Shown here: positions 23,481 to 34,082 of the stretch, piece after piece
Position numbering within the stretch: position 1 is the first letter of the stretch
How the letters are laid out: every line of letters starts with the position of its first letter
Source: Lunularia cruciata
Lineage: Eukaryota > Streptophyta > Marchantiopsida > Lunulariales > Lunulariaceae
Assembly: GCA_948567375.1 (NCBI GenBank)
Contig: OX419755.1
Location: forward strand, 8,065,001 to 8,129,000
Direction: 5' to 3'
Length of the DNA stretch: 64,000 bases
Program-made: the position numbers and the translations under genes
Notes under the pieces: model-generated
What the model saw: only the letters and a program-made list of their open reading frames with translations
Databases searched by the model: none
Told to the model about the DNA's origin: nothing

Positions 23481-24498
23481 GGCCAAGAGGAGCATGATCA
23501 TCCAATGTCTTATGCTAGTAGACATATGGTTTTAGTACAAAAGTACTACTCAATCATAAAGAAAGAAGGGTTGGCATTGATCTTTGGTCTCAAGAAGTTT
23601 AGACACTACTTGATTGGAGTGAAAGCCAGCATTAAGGATAGGCTAGGGAAGAAACATGCAAATCCTAATTTATTATCTAGGGCCTTTGATTATCATGGAG
23701 TTGAACCAATGGATGATTCCTTCCCCAATGAGGAGCTCATGACAATCTCAACCACTCAAGAGGTTCCAATGGAGTACAAGGAGATTGCGGACTTTGTTAC
23801 AAGAGGTACCTATCTAGAAGGTGTGCATGCTAGAGGGAGGAAGGCCCTTGCAACAAGATCTAGACCTTATACAATGGTGAAGGGTATTATTTTTCACCAA
23901 GGAGTAGATGGTTTATTTAGAAGAGTAGTGGGTAAGGAAGAGTCTATCCTACTCATAAAAGAGTTTCATGAAGGATTAGTGTGTGGGGGACACTTTGCAA
24001 AAAAAGTGATTTCTTGCAAGATTTTAGATGCAAGTTACCTTGTAGGGTGATTTTCAAGGATTGTCTTGATTATTGCAAAACTTGTCATATTTGTCAAGCT
24101 TTTACTAGAAAGTCTACTTCTACTTCCCCTCTTAGATCAATTCCATTGTTAGGACCTTTTGGGGAACCTTTAAAGATTTTGTAGGTCCTCTTAATAAAAC
24201 CCCAAAGAACAGTTGGTACATTGTGGTGGCTAATGATTACCTTACCAAGTAGGTTGAGGCTAGTCTATTGAGGGACAAGAATGAAGATGAAGTTGGTAGA
24301 TTTCTTTATGAATGCATTAACACAAAGTTTGGGTGCCCTTTGGAGTTGGTTTCTGATAGAGGAGAAGAGTTTATAAGAAGTATCACTATAGCTATGCTAT
24401 CACATTTCTCTATCACAAATAGAGTAAAAATATACAACAAGCCAAATTCCAATGGGTTGGAAGAGAGAACCAATCAGACCTTGTGCATGATGTTGGCC

Positions 24499-25190
24499 TG
24501 TAACACCCATTTGTGCATGTGTATGGTATTGTGATATTTAGCTTGGTATTACAAGTATTTAAGAGATATTATTTATATAGAGATAAAGGATGGTCCTATA
24601 TTAGTCATGGTTAGCTAAATTTAGTCATAGCTAAGATAGAGGGGACCTTACTTTAGAGGAAGTAGAAAAGATGAGCACCACTATTCTGGATTTTAGTGTG
24701 TTGACTTGGTATTATTCCTAGGTGTTTGGCTTTGAGGAAAGAGTTGAGAACTCTTGGGCCCGCAAACCTTTTTGTTTTGGATTCTTCTTTAGTCCAAGGA
24801 TAGCCCATGTGAAGGAATCCTTGACTTAGTGGTTGGGTCAAGATAAGACCACATGCTTAGGGGAATATGCCCATGTGAATGGATATTCCTTTCTACTTTT
24901 TGACTTTACTAGACTTTTAGTCTAGTAATTTGACTTACTATGGTAATAAGTAACTTTGGTACGTAACTATTTCACAAGTATATAAACAAGGGGTGAGGAG
25001 GTACTCATCATCCTTTTATTTGCAACTATCTCTCTCTCATTGAGTTCTCTAGTGAGCAATGTCTTGAGTCTTGAAGTGTTAGCCTTGGAGGAGTATGATG
25101 GAGTTGGGGTTCCTTGCCTTCTTAGTCCATGGTGCGCTACCATAATAGCCATCAGAGGTTCATCTTGAGTGAGAGACAAGCCGGCTCACA
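24499..25190 (+). mobile_element. G1 solo LTR, 692 bp, TSD GGCC
   Basis: It begins TGTAACACCCATTTGTGCAT and ends GCCGGCTCACA, flanked by GGCC (24495-24498 and 25191-25194). Removing LTR and one GGCC restores continuity of the host integrase reading (ATGTTGGCC then AAAGGTGCAG), so the empty site can be inferred. The TATA box TATATAAA is at 24979-24986. Confidence 0.95.
24979..24986 (+). promoter_or_regulatory. TATA box of the G1 LTR
   Basis: TATATAAA is followed by CAAGGGGTGAGGAGGTACTC. It is conserved in the other G1 LTRs (near 42580 on the plus strand, and in reverse near 21219 and 35511), which marks the U3/R promoter. Confidence 0.7.
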
Positions 25191-27111
25191 GGCCAAAGGT
25201 GCAGAAATGGAGGGGGTTAAAGATCATTGGGACAAGAAGATCATGCAGTTTTGTGGGAGTATAGAACAATCATGAAGACTTCCACAAAATATTCTCTATT
25301 TTATTTGGTATGTGGTATTGATTCTACCTTACCTATTCACTTGATCGTCTTACATTTTAATGCATTCATAAGAGATTAAAGAAAGCACAAGGAGATGATG
25401 TATAGAAGTCAAGGAAGGATCAACTCATCAAATTGGAAGAGGCAAGAGCAGTTGCTATGGTCTAAGTGGAGCAAGCCATAGAAAACAAAAGGAGAGATAT
25501 GACAAGAGGCAAGGCAAGAAGAAGTTGCAGTCCTTCAAAGAAGGGGACTGGATAAAGTTGTTTGATTCTATTTGATCCAAGAGAGTGCAAAAGAAGTTTT
25601 GCTTAAGTACTTTGGACCTTTCATAGTGGAGAAGGTGTGGAGCAATTACAAGTATGATCTTAAGGAGTTGGGAGGACAACACTTTGACAGGATTAACCAT
25701 GATAAGTTGAAGTTGTATCATAGAAGGTAGAGAGACCTTCACTTTGAGGACAAACTAAAATTTTAGTCCAAGTGTAAATGTAACTCCTACTTGTGCATGT
25801 GTGTGGGATAATGATATGTAGTTTATTATTATAAGTATTTGAAAGATATCATTTATATAGATATAAATGATGGTTCTACATTAGTCATGATTAACTAAAG
25901 TTCCTCATGGCTAAGATAGAGGGGACCTTACTTTAGAGGAAGTAGAAAAGATGAGCACCACTACTCTGGATACTAGTGTGTTGACTTTGTATCATTCTCA
26001 GGTGTTTGGCTTTGAGGAAAGAGTTTAGAACTCTCGGACCCACAAGCTTTTTTTTTAGATTCTTCTATAGTCTAAGGATAGTCCATATGAAGAAATCCTT
26101 GACTTAGTGATTGGGTCAAGATAAGATCACATGCTTAGGAGAATATTACTATGAGTATGGATATTCTTGTAGTCTTTTGACTTTTACCCTAGGAACTTGA
26201 GTTACTCTATTAATTAGTAACTTTGGTGTGTAACTATTTCATAAGTATATAAACTAGGGGTGAGAAGATATTCATCATCTTTTCATTTGCAATTATCTCT
26301 CTCGTATTGAGTTCTCTAGTGTGACAACCTAGCAAATATCACTTTTGCGGTAATCGGGTAAGTAAAGTTTGTTCCCGCAGAGATACGAGTCAGAATTGGT
26401 CAAATACAAAGCAAATAATAACAATGTAGTTCTTCTTGGTTGCATCTTTAATCTCTTAGGTAGAAACCACACCCAAAAGAGAGTAACAAGTACTGACTCA
26501 TAGTCTTGTCACAAATTCACACTCCTTAATCACAACTCCAACAAATCTTTCCAAACAATCTTGATTGTGATGATTTAGGCTCTCTCAAAAATGGCAATTC
26601 ACTGCAAAACGACTTTGCCTCAGAATTGTGTTCCACCCCTTCATTGAAGGCACAACTTCCTCAATCAAAATTGCTTCACATCAACTTTGCACTACACTCA
26701 CAAATATAGAATACTACCAACACTACAATTCCTCTCGGATCTGTCAAGGCATTGCTTCGATTGCACTTCACTCAGGATCAAACACATAGAATGAAAATCA
26801 AGGCTACGGAATCCAACATCCAACAAGCATACTGACTTGCACTTCAAATTTCTCCAAACACTCACAAACACAATTACAAAGCTGATACTTGGAATCAAGC
26901 TCAAGAGATGAGCATTGCTTCACAACACTTCGCTTTATCTATTCTCAGAATTATGAGCACTAAACAACAATTCTCTCCAAATGCTACTCTTAAATAGTGA
27001 ACAAATTGACAGTTCTAACAACTATACCGTTCTACAACAACTCTTCTAACCTGCAGATCCGAAATGACAATGCACCTCTTCATATCTACCTCTTCAAATC
27101 TCAAAATGTTA

Positions 27112-29606
27112 CTAGTCTGATCTGATGTCTACTTCTTCCTCGGCTATCAAACCCAAACCCAAAGTAAATTTACTTCCTATTATTCTATCCGTGGGTTTCA
27201 TATCTTCTACTTCTTCTACCAGATCCAGCAATTCTCTTTCTTGATCTGAAATTGCACTAGTGGGTAATCTATCTAACTCTTCATCTCTTGACCCACTCTT
27301 CTCCAATGTCTCCATTTCTAACTCCAAAGACATCTGCACTCTTATGTTATCTACTTCGGGTTTGGCTCTAACGTCTTTCCAAAGTTTTTCTATCTTTATT
27401 TTCACTAAGTCTAATCTAATCGCAATATTGTCTTCTACTTCTTAGATCTTCCTGTCTACATGAGTTCTTAAACTAATCAACAAGGCATTCAAATCAGTAT
27501 CTTTTGCCTATCTTTGCCTCGTCTCTTGCACCAACAACTTCAACTCGTGCAGCCTTGTCTCTTCAATTTGAACGCTAGACTCTGTACTCAACATTGCATT
27601 CATTATGAGGACTATCTCCTTCAACGGCTCCAATCTCATCTTCCTCTCTCGCTCTTGATCTGCGAGCCAGTCCTCCCTATACATTGCAAATTCCGCTTTG
27701 AACTTGGCTTTTACCGTCTCCTTCTCCTTCTCCTTTTGGACAACTCTCTCCTCCTGATTACGAAGTAACTCTCGTAATCTCTCTTCTTCCCTATACCATG
27801 TTGCCAACTCTCTTTGCCAGAGTTGCTTCTTCTCTTCTACACTCTCCATCACCCTATCAAGCTCTTGATCCTTTGCTGCGACTCTTGCCATAGCATGGAT
27901 AACTTCTACTCTTGAATCAGCAAATTGTTGCTTCAAGATCTCGTATTCAGCTACTTGTCTTTCTCTTGCTATGTCACTCTTCTTAACAAGATCATCTCAA
28001 TATCTCACTTCTCTCTTCAGGTCTTCAATTACCTAAGTCCTCACTATTGCCTCCGATCGTAGTACTTCCCTCTCCTCCTCACCTTGGGTTATACTCTTCT
28101 TCAACTCCGAGTTCTCTTCTTCTAATCTTGACAACACCTGCAAAACAGTCTTTACCTCTGGACAAGTCGACTGCATCTCCTTCTTCTTGTACTCTAGCTT
28201 CACCAACAAAGGACACACCACCTCCCGTAGGTACTCGACTCCATCGCTCAAGATTACTTCTCCTTGCATAGCCACTTCTCTTTGCACTTCTTGTTCATCC
28301 GATACTCATCTTCTTCTTTGCATTCTTTGTATCGGAACGGACACCTCGCTTCCCGAGCTTGCATTCGCTTCTTCTTGCACATTACTCGAACCTGCATTGT
28401 ACTTTGCCTTATGTCTCCAGCGGACTCCTCTCTGAACTGCAATCTTCTCTTCTGCCTTGGGTACTTCGTCTTCCAATGTCGTGTTGTCCTTGGCCTCAAT
28501 CTCTGCCTGCACTTCTTCTTCTTCTTCTTCTGCAGCAACTGGTGCCAATGTCATTTCTCCTCCTTCATCGTTGTCGCTACTCATATCTCCACTTTGTAGC
28601 ATTAGCTCAGGCTCCTCTTTGTGTTCCAAGTCTTTGGTCTTGCGCTCGGCGTCACCTTCCGAGTCTTCAACTTCCGACTCGATCACCACCATACCTCGCC
28701 TCGGGTTTCCTCTCTTGGTCTTCCGAGGTTTCATCGTGTCTTCGGCTTTGCCCTACCGACTTCTCTTCTTTGAGTTTGGAGTACTCACTTCGATCTCCAC
28801 ATTCTTCCCTGTCTTCTTGTAGTACTCATCGGTGCTTCTGATTTGCAAGATGTACTGCTGCTCCTCTACATTGACCTCCTTTCTCAAATCGGGATGGAAA
28901 TGCAACACCATCCAAGTTTGCTCCACCAAGTTCAGCAAATTTAACCCGAGGTAGAAATGAGCTGCAAACGGCACGATGTAGTGTGGAGGCAATTTATCCC
29001 GCATATTCCACACCATTTGTTGCGTTCTCCCATGGAAACACCTCACCCAATTGATTGGTTCTCTTGAAAACAACTTGTGAAAGAACACCGCTTGGTGTTT
29101 CATCACATAGGTTGTTCTCTCTTGCTTCAGGATTACCATCAGAGCACTCACAATTCCTCTCTTGACAGGGTCCTTGTAACTCTTGACTTTGTACCCATTC
29201 TTTGTCCGCTTTGACGAGAATGCATCTCTCACCTCTTGGGTTTCTTGAGCTATCTCTCCCTTCCCCAAGAACGTGGCCCCTTGCTCCGAGCCTGCTTCCT
29301 TCTCGAGTACTAGTCTCCAATCCGACTCTGTCTAGCAAGCCGGATTTCCTCTCTTCCCTTCTTCCTCAGGTCCATCAAGACACTCGATGATTTTTGTCAT
29401 GAAACCTGGAAACTCACGTTCCAGTTCCACGCCAAGAAGGTAATCCGAAGTTGGCTCAAGACTTTGATCCTAGCAATCACATCTGACCTCCAAATTGCAT
29501 GATTTCTCACTGTGAATTTGGAGTTTCTCTTTCCTCCTCCCATCTCTCCTGCTTTCTCACTGTCTCTTGATTTCACTCTTGCAACTTCTCCCTTACACAC
29601 TAACAC
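27112..29606 (-). pseudogene. CCE coiled-coil protein (copy 1)
   Basis: The N-terminal piece (29397-29606) has WRSDVIARIKVLSQL and FLAWNWNVSF, then frameshifts. From 29268 to 27112 one frame is kept over ~2.1 kb, broken only by single stops. In order: a conserved globular domain (SKRTKNGYKVKSYKDP, VFFHKLFSREPINW, VPFAAHFYLGLNLL, LHFHPDL), a basic then acidic low-complexity segment (EEEEEEVQAEIEAKD near 28500), and a long coiled coil (EYKKKEMQSTCPEV, LEEENSELKK, REEERLRELLRNQEERV, IEETRLHELKLLVQETR). The end is TLGLGLIAEEEVDIRSD. There is no zinc knuckle, protease or RT. Its function is unknown. Particle assembly, as in gag, is a guess. Confidence 0.75.
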
Positions 29607-29875
29607 GTTTTAAACTCTATTTCCCTTCCCACAATCACCTACAGGACAACTTCTCAATGGCAAAGGAAAATTACTCAACATTTCGTCGTTGCGGGTTTGA
29701 TTTTTATAGAGTTGCGCTTTCTTTGTCTTTCTTCACTTTGAGTTTCTACCAAGAAATCACACCTCCTGCATGCACCTGTCACTATCAATCATACTTTGCA
29801 CGTATGGGCCGCCAGTTTTTGAACGGTCCCTTCTTGAATTTCTTGCCCCGACGAAAGGTTGTTAGACTGACTTTG

Positions 29876-30010
29876 CCTCGGGTTGAGCTCCCCCTGATAC
29901 GAAGACTTCTTTACTTCGGGTTGTGTGCTGACAGGGTATTTTTGAGTACTTCGCCTTATGATCCAAAGTCACTTTACTTTGGGTTTCATCCCAAAGACTC
30001 TTTTCTTCGC
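29876..30010. promoter_or_regulatory. Inverted-motif array in the CCE leader (copy 1)
   Basis: Short palindromes with central spacers recur: CCAAAGT-6-ACTTTGG at 29963-29982, and CGAAG...CTTCG at 29900-29918, with further half-sites (GACTTTG, CCCAAAGACT). The same design occurs in copy 2 at 35768-36355. Candidate transcription-factor or folding motifs; no known factor is assigned. Confidence 0.5.
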
Positions 30011-30526
30011 CTTCTTTGGCCATACAAGCGCAATCCAACTTCTCTATACACTTCTTCTTCTTTATTTTGAAAAAAACAAAAAATGTGGGCACCACATCTA
30101 GTGAGTAATGTTTTGAATCTTTGAGTGTTAGCCTTGGAGGAGTATGATGGAGTTGGGGTTCCTTGCCTTCTTAGTCCATGGTGTGCTACCATAATAGCCA
30201 TTAGAAGTTCATCATGAGTGAAAGATAGGCCGGCTCATAGAGCAGCATAGGTAGATGCATCTGCCATAGTGACTAGGAGTGCATTATGCGCTCCAAAGCC
30301 TAGAGGACCATCAGTGGAGTTGGACCCACAATGAGGAGAGCTTGGTAGACAAGTAAGACTTCCCTAGTCTTTTACACTCTCTAAGACACTTTAGATGATA
30401 TCCATGGCTCCTAGCTATCCTAGTGCAAGTGTGGTAGGTGGTGATGGGGTGCATGATAGACTACTTATTATTCAACCACTTGCTTCTACACAAGCTGAGT
30501 CTAGAATGATGTTGGGGACAGATTAG

Positions 30527-31200
30527 TTGATTATGTACTTTTCATTATTCTCAACCAATCACATATTTACATTGGAAGTTGACCCAGCTCTCGTGTTCCT
30601 GTTGGCTACCACACTTTGTGAGAGTAGAGATGATGTGGTTCCTACTTCTAGACAAAGGTGGTTGATATTGGAGCTAACTTGGTTGAGGAGCATGGGATTT
30701 GCTCAAGAACTAGTGATTTATGGCAAACAACAATGGCTAGATTGGAGGAATTACCAACCAGTTTGGCCTTTGAGTGAGCATGATTCACACTTAGATTTGT
30801 CCTATTGGATAACCAAAGGAGGATTTTTTTATGGGACCTTCAAGGAAGGTCTGTACACCATATAGTGTCTTACTAGACTTTGGAGCATAGCCCTTTATGT
30901 TGAGGAAGGCTACAATTGTTGGTTGGGAGCTACGTGAGACCGATGTGGAGAGATGTTCATTTCAAATACAAACATCTCTAGGACGTGGTTCTACAGAATA
31001 CATCACATGTTGAGAGCATGTTACCTAGATTCTATTTGGTCATCTGATTAATAGCTTTGCGGTGAAAGCTCAAGCTATTGCAACAGTAGTTGAGTCATGT
31101 GACGTGCTAGTTGGTGGAGTAGTATTATACTCCATGGGTTTAAGTATTAACTATTGGGGAGGAGACCTCCTAAAGACCAGGTTGGCAATCACATGAAGGA
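30527..31200 (+). pseudogene. G2 pre-protease region and retropepsin
   Basis: 30527-30865 is an open stretch of 112 codons (SRQRWLILELTWLRSMGFAQ, GGFFYGTFKEGLYTI) of unknown role. In a shifted frame, 30867-30887 reads VLLDFGA, a retropepsin active site with Phe where Ser/Thr is expected. It is followed by TIVGWELRETDVE, FQIQTSLGRGS and DVLVGGVVLYSMGLSINYW, the usual flap and C-terminal order of plant gypsy proteases. It is broken by several stops. Confidence 0.65.
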
Positions 31201-31504
31201 CAAGTATGTCACCCACCAGTATGCTTTAGTAGTGGCAATCTTGGTTTACTATACTTTGAGACTATTGCGACATTAGTTTCAACTTCCAATGGTTTTGTTA
31301 CTTGGCTTGATGACTTATTGGAGGGGAATGCCCATGCAAAGGATACTCCAATATTGGAAGAGATCACTTGGATTTGGAGTTTGAGTAGGATCATTCTATC
31401 CATCTTGGATGTTCTATTGTAGAGTTTAGAGGAGGCATTGCAACAACATGTAGATCAATTGGTGCAATGGGCTTGGAGTAGAGGCTTTGTAACACCATGA
31501 GACC

Positions 31505-31952
31505 AATATGAGGAGAGCCTCCAAAGTCAACTACCTTGACACCTCTAAATACCACACCCATTTCTTGGAAATATCCAATAGAGAGAGTATGTCTATTGGT
31601 GTTATTTGGTGGGATTAGCACTAGACTAGCTATGGTACTATAGGTAGGTATACAAGTACAAAGGTATTTGTATGTGGAGAGAGAGGAGATTGCTAGGCAA
31701 GTCTCTCTACATCAAGGTAGATTGAGGAGATATGAAGAGAACCTCTAGAGTCAATTACATTGACATCTCTAAATACCACACCCATTTCTTGGCAATATCC
31801 AATAGAAGGAGTATGTCTATTGCAGTTGTTTGGTGGGATTAACACTAGACTAGCTATGGTACTACTTGCGGGTATACAAGTACACAGGTACTTGTATGTA
31901 GGGAGAGAGGAGACTGTTAGGTCAGTCTACATCATAAGGCACACTTGGCCTA
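31505..31952. repeat. 224-bp tandem duplication covering methyltransferase motif I
   Basis: 31505-31728 and 31729-31952 are diverged direct copies. Both encode NTTPISW, YPIE, then LFGGI(S/N)TRLAMVL and GIQV(Q/H)RYLYV. The duplication repeats the cofactor-binding motif and cannot be compatible with a working enzyme. Confidence 0.85.
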
Positions 31953-32770
31953 TTAATATCCTAAGTTATTAATGATATTAGCAAGCAGGGGCTACCAAAA
32001 GACCATACAAGTAAACATTTCTTTGTTGGGACGTTGGACTTGGAGAGACATGGTCCAATTCATTTGGTGATTTCTGGATGGCCATGTTAGGGATATACAC
32101 ATGGTGGCTCAAGTTTGGCTCTTTATGATCCTCATTTTGGTGTGTTTTGGGGGGTGTTACATATACTACACCATCTCCAAGTTCATCATTCTGTTTCTCT
32201 AGCTTACATTTTGGAAAATGTTCCTTTGATGGGTGATTCTTGCACCTAGATAATGGTGACTACACATTAGGTCAATTCTTGGATGGAACCTACTGTGTTG
32301 TTGGATACAGCCAAAGTGGGATCACGGGCTCATCATCTTGGTCTTTGGTGGACAAACCTCTTACCTAGAGAAGTTTTACAATGCACTTATGATGGGATTC
32401 AACAACTAGACCACTTCACTATTGATGACATCTTGGATGTTGGGTGTCAGTCTCAAATGGTAGTAGTGGTTGATAGGTCACCTATGGTAGTGGTGAACCT
32501 TGTTAGACAACCCAAAGCCACTTTACCCACATTTATGAGTTTTCTAAGCTCTTATGCTTTTTAGGAGGGGGATCTTGGACATGTTTAGGATTTACAATTA
32601 CAATAGTTGGTGGAACCTAACATGCATGAGAGGGAGCGGGTGATGGGTTTTTGCACTAGTATTACCATTGTTCTAATAGTGTTAGAGGCATCCAAGCATT
32701 AGGTATTAGGTCAGGCTATGGACCTAAATTGTTTGACTTGGATTTTGAGCTTTGGCTTGGCAAAGCAATG
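31505..32770 (+). pseudogene. Cytosine-5 DNA methyltransferase-like domain in G2
   Basis: Motifs appear in the order known for C5 methyltransferases. Motif I (SAM binding) is LFGGI.TRLAMVL at 31826-31852, and also in the tandem copy at 31602-31628. Motif IV is GWPC at 32076-32087, with the catalytic Cys codon at 32085-32087 and a stop where Gln is expected. Motif VI is ENV at 32214-32222. A motif VIII-like GSRAHH is at 32319-32336. The target-side region follows. Motif IX-like ERERVMGF is at 32628-32651 and motif X-like LGQAMDLN at 32706-32729. From ~32040 to 32770 a single frame is kept, with stops. It lies between protease and RT in the same orientation, so it was part of the G2 polyprotein. 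Known precedent: methyltransferase domains have been described in some eukaryotic retrotransposons. This copy is inactive. Confidence 0.78.
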
Positions 32771-33349
32771 GAGGATGCGCTTGATAGGCATCACTACTTA
32801 GACACTTGTGAGCTCTATGCCTATCAAGAGGATTCACACACATGTTGGGAGTGATGGACCAAGTAGACATGGTATTCTTAATACATAACTAGTAGCTACT
32901 AGGGAGAGTGGTTTGTTTGGAGTCCATCAAGGTGAGCTTGGTCTACTTGGAATGCGACTAGAGGACGTATGGAGCATGCAGCCAAATTAAAGGGATTTTT
33001 TGACACTGAGGCTAGGACTTCTAATGGTTGGAGGCATGACACCATTGCTCCCAAGGGCCCAGTGTAGCAGCCAATCAGTACGTCTTCCACTTCTATGATA
33101 GTTATAGAGGATACTTGGGAGCCAAATCTTGGACCCAAGCTTACAAGAGAGGAAAGATGGAGAGTTTGGAGGTTCTCAAGGAGCTACACAAGTTGCTTTG
33201 CCTTCAATATGAAGGATTTGGGTGCTCTTAAGGGACTTGGTATTTAGATTGAGTTGACTAGTGATACATCAATTTTTTACATCCTTATAAATATAGTGAC
33301 ATGGAGCAAGCATTGATTTAGAATAGAGTAGAGACCTTTTTGAGACTTG
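32771..33349 (+). pseudogene. G2 linker between methyltransferase domain and RT
   Basis: It is poorly conserved and has several stops. It probably encoded the connector to RT. I see no separate domain. Confidence 0.35.
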
Positions 33350-33960
33350 TTTGGTGGAGATTTCACATGGAGAGTATGCATTAGCCATAGTAATGCCAAC
33401 CAAGAAGGATACGCATGGAAATTACATAGAGAAGCGGATGTGTAGAGATTACCGTCCTATTAATTGATAGATTAGGGCTGATTGGCATGCCATGCATACA
33501 CTATAGGAGATCTTTGCGATTGGGCTTGCAAAGGTCTGAAGTACTTTGGATATTTGAGTAGGATATCATTAGTTGCCAATCAAGGAAGAAAATAAGTCCA
33601 AGATAATATTTTGGGCTATTGATCATCACGGTAAGGATGTGTTATATCAATGGAGGTTCTTACTATTTGGGTTAAAGAATACTTTTGTTGAGTTCTAGTG
33701 GGTCATGGACAAGATCCTAGTAGGACTGGATTTTGCTTGGTGCTTTATTGATGACACTTTGGTCTATAGCACTATTGTGTAGAGCATGAGAGATAATTGC
33801 TGGAGGTGTTTGAGAGGTTGAGATCTCATGAACTCGAATTACATCTTGGGAATTGCAAGTTCTTCCATGAGTATGTTGAGTATTTGGGTCACATATCTCT
33901 CCTAGAGGGCTTGGTGTTAAGCAGGCCAAGGTGGAGGCTATTGCACATATTCCTTGGCCT
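33350..33960 (+). pseudogene. G2 reverse transcriptase
   Basis: The Ty3/gypsy RT order is clear: EYALAIVMPTKKD, CRDYRPIN, STLDI, GYHQLPIKEENKSK, then W.ID.HGKD, YQWRFLLFGLKN and the catalytic CFIDDTLVYS near 33741-33770. This is followed in shifted frames by the GHI-type and ANFY-type C-terminal motifs (VQAFIGLANF near 33975). It is broken by stops and frameshifts. Confidence 0.9.
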
Positions 33961-34082
33961 ACAGATGTGAGTAGAGTGCAAGCATTCATTGGGTTGGCAA
34001 ATTTTTTATCACTACTATGTTAGAGAATTTAGTGTCATTGCCAAGGCCTTGACAAAGTTGACCAAGCCTACACAAGAGTGGT

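Larger units (their letters stand above)
20685..24365. repeat. Duplicated block P2 (partner 1-3110)
   Basis: It has the same order and orientation as P1, interrupted only by a G1 solo LTR at 21009-21700. Alignment continues to about 24365, beyond which P1 is truncated. Confidence 0.85.
23481..25778 (+). pseudogene. G1 RNase H end and integrase, split by a solo LTR
   Basis: RNase H residues (YASRHMVLVQKYYSI) lead to the HHCC region (FHEGLVCGGHF, CKTCHICQ). The core follows: NDYL.K.VEA, then CPLELVSDRGEEF with the second Asp, then LEERTNQTLCMMLA. Here a G1 solo LTR (24499-25190) interrupts it. After the LTR the frame resumes at AKGAEMEGVKDHW and runs through the C-terminal domain (ESTLPIHLI-type, RQGKKKLQSFKEGDW, KLKLYHRR) to 25740. 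A purine/T-rich tract at 25761-25778 leads into the 3' LTR. It is broken by stops but is the longest G1 integrase in the window. Confidence 0.85.
26320..30096 (-). mobile_element. CCE copy 1, 3777 bp, TSD TCTAG
   Basis: The element starts TGTGACAACCTAGC and ends GTGGGCACCACA on the plus strand. It is flanked by TCTAG (26315-26319 and 30097-30101) inside the G1 LTR, whose sequence reads on without it. TG...CA ends and a 5-bp duplication are LTR-retrotransposon hallmarks, yet there are no internal direct terminal repeats and no pol. Read on the minus strand it has a ~500-bp leader, one coding region (29606-27112) and a ~790-bp trailer. It may be a very long solo LTR with coding content, or a gag-only non-autonomous element. 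Copy 2 is at 35644-46026. Confidence 0.85.
25779..30239 (+). mobile_element. G1 3' LTR, split by a CCE
   Basis: It starts TGTAACTCCTACTTGTGCAT directly after the integrase end and the tract TTTTAGTCCAAGTGTAAA. It runs to 26319 and resumes at 30097/30102, ending GCCGGCTCATA at 30239. The LTR parts total ~680 bp. Because it abuts pol it is the true 3' LTR of this G1 copy, which shows that the solo LTRs belong to the G1 family. No 5' LTR in matching orientation is found upstream; rearrangement removed it. Confidence 0.85.

Noticed and set aside
28264-28841. Plus-strand Ser/Leu/Cys-rich ORFs of 111-160 codons
   Set aside because: They are antisense to the acidic, Glu/Lys-rich CCE coding region; the composition is the mirror of GAA/GAG codons.
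26320-30096. CCE as a cut-and-paste DNA transposon with inverted repeats
   Set aside because: Only TGTG/CACA is shared between the ends, the duplication is 5 bp with TG...CA ends, and no transposase is seen. LTR-type integration fits better.
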